DNA of 5,727 nt from the NCBI GenBank assembly GCA_031282285.1, contig JAITEA010000150.1, forward strand, positions 1 through 5,727, written 5' to 3'. The DNA comes from Helicobacteraceae bacterium. Lineage in GTDB: Bacteria; Campylobacterota; Campylobacteria; Campylobacterales; SZUA-545. Both the position numbers and the translations under genes were made by a program. Below, in pieces: positions 1-5,473 of this stretch (its first letter is position 1; each line of letters begins with the position of its first letter). The notes beneath the pieces are model-generated. The model had not been told where the DNA came from. It saw only the letters and a program-made list of their open reading frames with translations, and did no database searches.

Positions 1-525
1 CTTGCGCTGCTTGCCTCGCTCGCGGGCATTGCGCGGCGATCGCTTGAGGACGCAATCGAGTGGGTGCGCCCCAGAACGCGCACCTTCAGCCACGCCCCCG
101 CCGCCCTGCCCCGCTACGATCCGCTGGTTCAGGAGGCGATCGGACAGATCGCTTCCGCGGCGTACGGCGCGCGCGTAGCGGCGCTTGGCGTGGCGGACGC
201 GCTGGACGAAGCGATCGACGCCGGAGGCGAAAACCCTGATCTGCTTGAGCAAGCCGAAAGAGCGATGGCGAGCGCGCAGGGGATCGTGATCAATCTGTCG
301 CTGGACGCGGCGAGCCGCATCTTTGAAACGGGCGGCGCCTCCGCGGCTTCCGGCGCGCTGGTTTTGGATCGCCACTGGCGCAACGCGCGCACGCTGGCTA
401 CGCACAATCCGCTTTCGTACAAATACCGATCGCTGGGCGCGAATCTGCTAAACGGCGAGGAGCTGCCCTACCACTGGAGCGCGGGCGTTCGCAACGCGCC
501 GACGACCGCGAAAGGGGCGAAATGA
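1..525 (+). CDS. SfnB/DszC-type acyl-CoA-dehydrogenase-fold flavin monooxygenase, C-terminal part (5' end outside window)
   Basis: The frame is open from base 1 and ends at TGA 523-525, giving 174 visible residues, so the gene begins upstream. The visible part is the C-terminal helical domain of the acyl-CoA dehydrogenase fold. It starts with an A-G-I-A-R-R helix and continues with the family's conserved stretch at visible residues 122-137 (LDRHWRNARTLATHNP). A short K-Y-R-x-x-G-x-x-L-L-N-G tail follows, as in SfnB and DszC relatives. Known members use reduced flavin to oxygenate sulfur compounds (DszC, dibenzothiophene S-oxidation) or act in dimethylsulfone use (SfnB). The catalytic N-terminal half is not visible. 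The stop overlaps the start of the first binding-protein gene (ATGA), indicating one transcript with a transporter and a second flavin monooxygenase. A role in organosulfur oxidation is inferred. A true acyl-CoA dehydrogenase is less likely, because the His-Trp-Arg-Asn motif and the neighbours point to the monooxygenase branch. Confidence 0.8.
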   Translation, partial: LALLASLAGIARRSLEDAIEWVRPRTRTFSHAPAALPRYDPLVQEAIGQIASAAYGARVAALGVADALDEAIDAGGENPDLLEQAERAMASAQGIVINLSLDAASRIFETGGASAASGALVLDRHWRNARTLATHNPLSYKYRSLGANLLNGEELPYHWSAGVRNAPTTAKGAK

Positions 526-1352
526 AAGCTCCGCTCAAATTAACGCTGGCGCTGTTCGCGCTGGCGGTTTTAGCGTTCGGCGCGGACGCGAAGATCAAAA
601 TCGGCGTAGTCCCGGGGGTGTTTGGCGACTCGATCGCTATCGCCGCGAAAGAGGCGAAAGCGCACGGAATTGACGCACAATTAGTAGAATTCACCGATTG
701 GACTACGATCAACATAGCTACCGATCGCGGCGATCTTGATCTCAACTACTACCAGCATCAGGCGTTTTTGAATAACGCCATCGCCAAAAACGGCTACAAG
801 CTGGCGAGTATCGGTTACGGCGTTCTGCCCAATATCGGCTTGTATTCGCTCAAGCACAAATCCTTCAAGGAGATTCCAAACGGCGGCGTGGCGGCGATCG
901 CCAACGATCCTATCAATCAAGGGCGCGGATTGCAGCTTTTGGAACGAGCGGGGCTGATAAAGCTCAAAAGTGGCGTTGGCGATAAGGGGACTTTGAGCGA
1001 CATTATCGACAATCCTAAAAAATTGCGGTTTGTCGAAGTGGAAGGTCCTCAGCTTGCCCGCGCCGCGCAGGATGTTGATCTGGCGCAGGGTTATCCGCAT
1101 TTTATCGTCGCGTCCAAAGCGTTCGACGCCTCCAGCGGATTGATCTATTCTGGGATCGAGGGCGAAGAGTACGCCGTTCGTTTCGTGGTTCCAGAGGCAA
1201 AGAAAAACGATCCGATCTTGCGTAAATTCGTCGAGATCTATCAAAACTCCGCAGCGGTGAAAGCGGCGATCCATAAAGGATACGCCTACGACAACCGGCT
1301 TTACTCGCTCGCGTGGTTAAACGAGCCTAGCGCTTCCGGCGATTGCCATTAA
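522..1352 (+). CDS. MetQ/NlpA-family periplasmic substrate-binding protein, copy 1
   Basis: A 276-residue ABC-transporter binding protein of the MetQ/NlpA family. Residues 1-23 form a Sec signal peptide (Lys-containing start, hydrophobic stretch 6-20, likely cleavage near FGADA). There is no Cys at the expected lipobox site, so the mature protein should be soluble in the periplasm rather than a lipoprotein. Family landmarks are K-I-x-I-G-V-x-P-G near 24-32, E-F-T-D-W 56-60, N-Y-Y-Q-H 75-79 and A-N-D-P-x-N-Q-G-R-G 127-136, with R135 as a likely ligand contact. The segment D-V-D-L-A-Q-G-Y-P-H-F (184-194) sits where MetQ proteins usually carry an N-x-N-Y motif. The first ATG overlaps the previous stop (ATGA) and follows AAAGGGG at 511-517. 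The next gene encodes a paralogue about two-thirds identical by eye. This copy has an extra tail of about ten residues ending in Cys-His. Ligand is unknown; a methionine-like or other organosulfur compound is inferred from context. Confidence 0.9.
   Translation: MKAPLKLTLALFALAVLAFGADAKIKIGVVPGVFGDSIAIAAKEAKAHGIDAQLVEFTDWTTINIATDRGDLDLNYYQHQAFLNNAIAKNGYKLASIGYGVLPNIGLYSLKHKSFKEIPNGGVAAIANDPINQGRGLQLLERAGLIKLKSGVGDKGTLSDIIDNPKKLRFVEVEGPQLARAAQDVDLAQGYPHFIVASKAFDASSGLIYSGIEGEEYAVRFVVPEAKKNDPILRKFVEIYQNSAAVKAAIHKGYAYDNRLYSLAWLNEPSASGDCH
765..796 (+). repeat. 32-bp exact direct repeat, copy in first metQ-like gene
   Basis: These 32 bases match 1604-1635 without a mismatch. They encode the F-L-N-N-A-I-A-K-N-G-Y segment just after the N-Y-Y-Q-H motif. 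This is the longest identical stretch I found between the tandem binding-protein genes. Confidence 0.9.
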
Positions 1353-1355
1353 GGA
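1351..1355 (+). promoter_or_regulatory. Ribosome binding site AAGGA for the second binding protein
   Basis: AAGGA lies 8 bases before the ATG at 1364 and overlaps the stop codon of the preceding gene. It decides the start in favour of 1364 over the in-frame TTG at 1343, which has no such site and would put residues in front of a normal signal peptide. Confidence 0.75.
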
Positions 1356-1363
1356 AAAACAAA

Positions 1364-2167
1364 ATGAAAACATTGGTCAAATCAGGATTAGCGCTGCTTG
1401 CGCTCGCTAGTTTAGCGGTCGGCGCGGAAAAAATCCGCGTAGGAAGCGTGCCCGGGGCGTACGGCGACTCGATCGAGGCGGCGGCGGCGGAGGCAAGAAA
1501 ACAGGGCATAGAGGTCGAGGTGGTAGAGTTCACCGATTGGACTACAATCAATGTCGCCACCGATAAGGGCGATATCGATCTCAACTACTACCAGCACGAG
1601 CCTTTTTTGAATAACGCCATCGCCAAAAACGGCTATAAGCTCACGCCGATCGGCTGGGGCGTGCTGTCCAATATCGGGCTGTATTCCAGCAAGCACAAAT
1701 CGTTCGCTACGATACCGAACAAGGGCAAAGTGGCGATCGCCAACGATCCCGTTAATCAGGGGCGCGGTCTGCTGCTGCTGCAAAAGGCGGGGCTGATCAA
1801 GCTAAAGGACGGCGGGCACGACAAATCGACGCTCGACGACATTATCGAAAATCCCAAAAAGCTGCGCTTTACGGAGGTTGAGGGCGTTCAGCTTGTCCGC
1901 ACGATCAGCGAGGTCGATCTGGCGCTATGCTACCCGCACTTTATCGTAGCTTCGGGCGCGTTTGATCCTTCCAGCGGGCTGATCTGGGGCGGAATCGAGG
2001 ACAAGCAATACACTATCCGGTTTGTCGTGCCGACGGCGAAAAAAGACGATCCGACGCTGAAAAAGTTCGTCGAAATCTATCAAACTTCGGAATCGGTGCG
2101 CGAGGCGCTCAAAAAAGGGTTCAACAACGATCCGCGCCTATACACGCTAACTTGGCTTAATCAGTAG
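1364..2167 (+). CDS. MetQ/NlpA-family periplasmic substrate-binding protein, copy 2
   Basis: A 267-residue paralogue of the preceding gene, in the usual MetQ size range. Residues 1-21 form a signal peptide with a hydrophobic core from about 8 to 19 and likely cleavage after A-V-G-A. As in copy 1 there is no lipobox Cys, so a soluble periplasmic protein is expected. Shared landmarks: E-F-T-D-W 55-59, N-Y-Y-Q-H 74-78, A-N-D-P-V-N-Q-G-R-G 126-135 and C-Y-P-H-F 189-193. The last segment replaces the N-x-N-Y seen in typical MetQ and carries a Cys in place of Gly, a possible specificity difference between the copies. The start is ATG 1364, preceded by AAGGA. The gap to copy 1 is 11 bp and to the ATPase gene 8 bp. 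Tandem MetQ copies beside MetNI are known in Campylobacter jejuni. Whether the two proteins bind the same compound cannot be told from sequence. Confidence 0.9.
   Translation: MKTLVKSGLALLALASLAVGAEKIRVGSVPGAYGDSIEAAAAEARKQGIEVEVVEFTDWTTINVATDKGDIDLNYYQHEPFLNNAIAKNGYKLTPIGWGVLSNIGLYSSKHKSFATIPNKGKVAIANDPVNQGRGLLLLQKAGLIKLKDGGHDKSTLDDIIENPKKLRFTEVEGVQLVRTISEVDLALCYPHFIVASGAFDPSSGLIWGGIEDKQYTIRFVVPTAKKDDPTLKKFVEIYQTSESVREALKKGFNNDPRLYTLTWLNQ
1604..1635 (+). repeat. 32-bp exact direct repeat, copy in second metQ-like gene
   Basis: Identical to 765-796, with 839 bp between the starts of the two copies. A shorter 20-bp identity just upstream (738-757 and 1577-1596) also links the two genes. This is consistent with an old tandem duplication whose most constrained segments stayed alike. 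Confidence 0.9.
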
Positions 2168-2169
2168 GC

Positions 2170-2175
2170 GAGGAG
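2170..2175 (+). promoter_or_regulatory. Unusually close Shine-Dalgarno-like GAGGAG before the ATPase gene
   Basis: GAGGAG directly abuts the ATG at 2176 with no spacer, whereas the other starts in this operon have 4-9 bases between the two elements. This weakens the case for 2176 as the true start. Translation may instead depend on coupling to the stop at 2165-2167, or start downstream at GTG 2305. Confidence 0.4.
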
Positions 2176-3363
2176 ATGGTCTTTTCAATAGCGGCGGCGT
2201 CGGGCTTTGGTTGCGCGCTCACAAGCGAGCTGATCGCGCCGATCGAAACCGAAAAAACGGAGGCGATCGCGCCGCAAGCGCGCCCCAACGAAAAACGCGG
2301 CGAGGTGAGGATAGAGGCGCTAAGCAAAATCTACCGCTCCAGCGCGGGCGAGGTAAAAGCGCTCGACGATATAAGCGTGGATATCAAAAGCGGCGAGATA
2401 TTCGGCATTATCGGGCGATCGGGCGCGGGCAAATCCAGCCTGCTGCGCGTGATCAATCGGCTGGAAAAGCCGACAAGCGGGCGCGTTTTGGTGGGCGGCG
2501 AAGATATCGCGGCGCTGAACGAAAAACAGCTTGTGGCTCTGCGGCGGCGCGTCGGTATGATCTTTCAGCACTTCAACCTGCTGTCGGCGAAAACCGTTTT
2601 TGACAATATCGCCCTGCCGCTCAGGGTTTCGGGGGCAAGTCGCGAACATATCGAGTCGCGGGTAAGCGAACTGCTCGATCTCGTCGGTTTAAGCGAAAAG
2701 CGCAAAACCTATCCAAACCGCTTGAGCGGCGGGCAGAAACAGCGGGTGGGCATAGCGCGCGCGCTCGCCACGCAGCCTGAAATCCTGCTGTGCGACGAGG
2801 CGACAAGCGCGCTCGATCCGGAGACGACGCGATCGATCCTGCAACTGCTGCGCGACATCAACAAAAAGCTGGGCATTACGATCATCCTCATCACGCACGA
2901 GATGAGCGTAATCCGCGAGATCGCCGATCGCGCTCTTGTACTGGAACGCGGACGGATCGCGGAGCTTGGCGAGGTGTGGCGCGTATTCGGCGCGCCGCGC
3001 CACGAAGCCACCCGCGCCCTGCTCGCGCCCCTGCGTCAAAATCTGCCCGACGATCTGGCGGCGATCTTGCTTAAAGATAAGCCAGAACACGCCGACTACA
3101 ACCAGATCGTCGCGCTTGAATACACGGGCGAAAACGGGCTTGAACCCGATCTAGCGCGGATCGCGAACGCGTTGCATGTAAAGGTTAAATTGGTTCACGG
3201 CGGCGTCGATCGCATACAGGGGCGCGCCTTCGGGCGATTGCTGATTTCGGCGCCAAGCGAGGCGCGGCTGCCCGATTTCGAGCCGCTCACAAAAGGCGAA
3301 AACGCCCTTGTTCACAATATCGAGGTAATCGGCTATGTCCCTCTCCCTGACTATTCCATTTGA
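2176..3363 (+). CDS. metN: MetN-type ABC transporter ATP-binding protein with C-terminal NIL domain
   Basis: ATPase subunit that powers the MetI-type permease at the inner face of the membrane. In 395 residues it has Walker A GRSGAGKSS (80-88), Q-loop Q131, signature LSGGQ (183-187), Walker B ILLCDEAT with D207/E208, and switch H241, so it should hydrolyse ATP. Residues about 308-390 form the NIL/C2 regulatory domain, ending in the typical V-I-G-Y-V. In E. coli MetN this domain binds methionine and shuts transport down. The usual N-I-L of that domain is K338-L339-V340 here, so sensing may be changed. About 43 residues precede the usual MetN start. A GTG at 2305 (residue 44) would give a 352-residue protein of normal family length, but neither start has an ideal ribosome site; 2176 is kept because it is ATG, 8 bp after the previous stop. 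The 3' end overlaps the permease gene by 29 bp. Substrate is inferred to be methionine-like. Confidence 0.92.
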   Translation: MVFSIAAASGFGCALTSELIAPIETEKTEAIAPQARPNEKRGEVRIEALSKIYRSSAGEVKALDDISVDIKSGEIFGIIGRSGAGKSSLLRVINRLEKPTSGRVLVGGEDIAALNEKQLVALRRRVGMIFQHFNLLSAKTVFDNIALPLRVSGASREHIESRVSELLDLVGLSEKRKTYPNRLSGGQKQRVGIARALATQPEILLCDEATSALDPETTRSILQLLRDINKKLGITIILITHEMSVIREIADRALVLERGRIAELGEVWRVFGAPRHEATRALLAPLRQNLPDDLAAILLKDKPEHADYNQIVALEYTGENGLEPDLARIANALHVKVKLVHGGVDRIQGRAFGRLLISAPSEARLPDFEPLTKGENALVHNIEVIGYVPLPDYSI

Positions 3364-3997
3364 GCGCTATCTCGACGCGTTTATCGACACGCTGATTATG
3401 AGCGGCGTTTCGGGGCTGATCGTCTTTTTTGCGGGCATACCGCTTGCGGTGCTGCTGATCATCACGCAAAAAAACGGCTTTTTTGCCGCGCCGAAGTTCA
3501 ACGCCGTTTTGGGGTGGGTTATCAACGGCTTTCGCGCCACGCCGTTTATCGTGCTGCTGGTGGCGCTGATCCCCTTCACGCGCCTTGTCGTCGGCACGAC
3601 GATCGGCGTGTGGGCGGCGATCGTGCCGATGACCATCTGCGCCGCGCCGTTTTTCGCGCGGATCGCGGAGGTGAGCCTGCGCGAAGTGGATCAGGGCTTG
3701 ATCGAGGCGGCGCAGGCGATGGGCTGCAAAAAGTGGCATATCGTCTGGTATGTGCTGCTGCCCGAAGCGCTGCCGGGCATTATCGGCGGCTTTACGGTTA
3801 CGCTGGTGTCGATCATCAACGCCTCGGCGATGGCGGGCGCGGTCGGCGCGGGCGGGCTTGGCGATCTGGCTTTGCGCTACGGCTATCAGCGCTTCGACAC
3901 GCAAGTGATGGTTATCGTAATTATCGCGCTGATTGCGCTGGTCTGCTTTGTACAGTGGATCGGCGATTTTTACGCGCGTTATCTGCGCTCTCGCTAA
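3335..3997 (+). CDS. metI: MetI-type ABC transporter permease
   Basis: A 220-residue inner-membrane permease, matching the usual MetI length. About five hydrophobic segments can be seen, near residues 18-43, 57-80, 86-106, 148-170 and 190-210. The cytoplasmic EAA coupling loop lies at about 124-148 (E-A-A-Q-A-M-G-C, then L-P-E-A-L-P-G-I) and docks with the ATPase. The A-G-A-V-G-A-G-G-L-G-D motif at 167-177 is typical of MetI. The ATG at 3335 is preceded by GAGG at 3322-3325, a 9-base spacing, inside the end of the ATPase gene. This 29-bp overlap indicates coupled synthesis of the two subunits. The family imports D/L-methionine and related compounds. The binding-protein and monooxygenase neighbours suggest a modified methionine or another sulfur compound here. 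Confidence 0.93.
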   Translation: MSLSLTIPFERYLDAFIDTLIMSGVSGLIVFFAGIPLAVLLIITQKNGFFAAPKFNAVLGWVINGFRATPFIVLLVALIPFTRLVVGTTIGVWAAIVPMTICAAPFFARIAEVSLREVDQGLIEAAQAMGCKKWHIVWYVLLPEALPGIIGGFTVTLVSIINASAMAGAVGAGGLGDLALRYGYQRFDTQVMVIVIIALIALVCFVQWIGDFYARYLRSR

Positions 3998-4010
3998 AGC
4001 GCATAAATAC

Positions 4011-4015
4011 AAGGA
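4011..4015 (+). promoter_or_regulatory. Ribosome binding site AAGGA for the NtaA/DszA-family monooxygenase
   Basis: AAGGA stands 7 bases before ATG 4023 in the 25-bp gap after the permease stop. It fixes the start at 4023. The frame is open further upstream, to 3933, but that part lies inside the permease gene and has no comparable site. Confidence 0.8.
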
Positions 4016-4022
4016 AAACATA

Positions 4023-5375
4023 ATGAGCAAAAAACAGATTCTGCTTAACGCCTTTCAGATGAATTGCGTGGGGCATATTCAACACGGGCTTTGGACGCAT
4101 CCGCAGGATCGCTCCATATTTTTCAACGATCTCGACTACTGGACGAGTCTGGCGCGGACGCTGGAAAGATACCTTTTCGACGGTATTTTTATAGCCGATA
4201 TATTCGGTTATTACGATGTGTATAAAGGCAATGTCGATATTACGCTCAAAGAGAGCGTCCAGTTGCCCACCAACGATCCTTGGACGCTGGTAAGCGGTAT
4301 GGCGGCGGTTACGAACAATTTAGGCTTGGGGATCACGGCGACAATCCGCGCCGAAAATCCCTACGCCTTCGCGCGGCGCGTCTCAAGCCTCGATCACCTG
4401 ACCAAAGGGCGGCTTGGGTGGAATATCGTTACGGGCTACTCCGACAGCGGCGCGCGGGGCTTGGGCTACGGCGAGCTTGAGAAACACGACGAACGATACG
4501 ATCGCGCCGACGAGTTTATGGAGGTCGTTTATAAGCTCTGGGAGGGTAGCTGGGCGGACGACGCGGTGGTCGTCGATCGGACGCGGCGCGTCTATGCCCG
4601 CCCCGATCGCGTGCGCGCTATCGAGCATAACGGCGCGTACTATAAATCCAACGCGATACACGGCAGCAGCCCCTCGCCGCAGCGAACGCCGCTGCTGTTT
4701 CAGGCGGGCGCGTCCGATCGCGGGCGGGCGTTTGCGGGCAAGCACGCGGAAGCGGCGTTTATCTCCGCGCCGACGATCGAGCGCGCCAGAGAGCTTTCGC
4801 GCAAGATTCGCAAAGCCGCGATCGACGCGGGGCGCAAAGCCGACGATGTGAAGGTTTTCGCGGGGCTTGCCGTCGTGGTCGCCGCGACGCAAAAGGTGGC
4901 GCGGGAGAAGTTTGACGAATATCTCAAATACGCCAATCCAGAGGCGAATCTGACGCACTTTTCGGCGAGCGTCGGCATAGATTTTTCCAAATTCGATCTA
5001 GACGCGCCGATCGATTACGGCGTGAGCAACTACATTCAAACCTCTAGCGAATACGCTGCCGAGCGGCGGTTTACCGTGCGCGATCTGCTGCGCGAAAAGG
5101 CGCTAAGCTCCCACTACCATGTGATCGTAGGCGACGCGGCGCAAGCGGCGAGCGAGATCGAGCGCTGGATCGACGAGGGCGAGCTGGACGGCGTGAATCT
5201 AAGCCGCGTCGTAGTCCCGGGCAGTTGGGAGGATTTCGGGCAACTGGTAATCCCCGAACTGCAAAATCGCGGACGGTTCAAAACCGCTTACGGCGAAGGT
5301 ACGCTGCGCCATAAGGTATTCGGCTACGATCGCCTGCAAGATAACCATCCCGCCGCGCGATACAGATTCGCGTAG
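4023..5375 (+). CDS. FMN-dependent monooxygenase, NtaA/SnaA/DszA family (bacterial luciferase fold)
   Basis: A 450-residue cytoplasmic enzyme of full family length with the bacterial luciferase TIM-barrel fold. Recognisable stretches are the N-terminal L-N-A-F-x-M-N-x-x-G-H-I (8-19) and F-x-A-D near 56-59. These are followed by P-Y-A-F-A-R-R-V-S-S-L-D-H (113-125), K-G-R-L-G-W-N-I-V-T (128-137), F-Q-A-G-A-S-D-R-G (226-234, likely FMN phosphate contact) and the terminal H-P-A-A-R-Y-R (442-448). Characterised members cleave nitrilotriacetate (NtaA) or dibenzothiophene sulfone (DszA), or act on S-modified cysteine (SnaA/YtnJ-like); all take FMNH2 from a separate NADH:FMN reductase. No reductase is encoded in this window. 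The gene is last in the operon, 25 bp after the permease, and likely acts on the imported compound together with the SfnB/DszC-type enzyme encoded first. Sulfur release by C-S cleavage is inferred; C-N cleavage of an NTA-like substrate is the main alternative. Confidence 0.92.
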   Translation: MSKKQILLNAFQMNCVGHIQHGLWTHPQDRSIFFNDLDYWTSLARTLERYLFDGIFIADIFGYYDVYKGNVDITLKESVQLPTNDPWTLVSGMAAVTNNLGLGITATIRAENPYAFARRVSSLDHLTKGRLGWNIVTGYSDSGARGLGYGELEKHDERYDRADEFMEVVYKLWEGSWADDAVVVDRTRRVYARPDRVRAIEHNGAYYKSNAIHGSSPSPQRTPLLFQAGASDRGRAFAGKHAEAAFISAPTIERARELSRKIRKAAIDAGRKADDVKVFAGLAVVVAATQKVAREKFDEYLKYANPEANLTHFSASVGIDFSKFDLDAPIDYGVSNYIQTSSEYAAERRFTVRDLLREKALSSHYHVIVGDAAQAASEIERWIDEGELDGVNLSRVVVPGSWEDFGQLVIPELQNRGRFKTAYGEGTLRHKVFGYDRLQDNHPAARYRFA

Positions 5376-5389
5376 ATAGATTGTAGGTT

Positions 5390-5417
5390 GCGGCGCGTTA
5401 ATTTCAAGACGCGCCGC
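5390..5417 (+). terminator. GC-rich hairpin after the operon, possible terminator without T tract
   Basis: A perfect 9-bp inverted repeat (GCGGCGCGT at 5390-5398, ACGCGCCGC at 5409-5417) flanks a 10-base loop, starting 14 bp after the monooxygenase stop. The position suits an operon end. The following bases (gccgatcgcaaatag) contain no run of T, so it is not a standard intrinsic terminator. It could pause polymerase, stabilise the mRNA 3' end or be unrelated to termination. Confidence 0.4.
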
Positions 5418-5436
5418 GCCGATCGCAAATAGGGGG

Positions 5437-5442
5437 TATAAT
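5437..5442 (+). promoter_or_regulatory. Probable -10 box TATAAT for the downstream gene
   Basis: A perfect TATAAT lies 31 bases before the ATG at 5474, giving a leader of roughly 25 bases if transcription starts 6-7 bases downstream of the box. No TTGACA-like -35 is present at the usual distance (the 5414-5419 region is ccgcgc). Campylobacterota promoters are known to tolerate this. Confidence 0.5.
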
Positions 5443-5461
5443 TGGGCAAACAAACTTCGCG

Positions 5462-5467
5462 AAGGAG
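5462..5467 (+). promoter_or_regulatory. Ribosome binding site AAGGAG for the last gene
   Basis: A full AAGGAG with 6 bases to ATG 5474 is the strongest site in the window. It fixes the start of the partial gene that follows. Confidence 0.75.
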
Positions 5468-5473
5468 CGCGCA

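Noticed and set aside
64..525. A complete small protein starting at GTG 64
   Set aside because: The same frame is open to base 1 and upstream codons encode family-like helix sequence (A-G-I-A-R-R). The piece is the C-terminus of a larger enzyme, not a separate gene.
681..1274. Minus-strand open frame opposite the first binding protein, with a similar one at 1412-1783
   Set aside because: Both mirror the conserved + strand MetQ coding sequence; their likeness to each other follows from the duplication.
1343..1363. TTG 1343 as the start of the second binding protein
   Set aside because: It would overlap the previous gene, add residues before a normal signal peptide and ignore the AAGGA-ATG pair at 1351/1364.
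2206..2220. Lipobox-like G-F-G-C-A-L near the MetN N-terminus
   Set aside because: No charged start plus hydrophobic core precedes it, and a MetN ATPase is cytoplasmic.
3933..4022. Upstream extension of the NtaA/DszA-type protein
   Set aside because: The added codons lie mostly inside the permease gene in another frame, and ATG 4023 has a good ribosome site and a family-like N-terminus.
3287..4030. Long minus-strand open frame (247 codons) opposite the permease
   Set aside because: It is rich in Arg, Asp, His and Gln, a typical shadow of a hydrophobic GC-rich gene, while the + strand encodes an unmistakable MetI.
5376..5473. Riboswitch (for example SAM or cobalamin) in the intergenic region
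   Set aside because: 98 bp with one simple hairpin is too short and shows no multi-helix junction or known conserved core.
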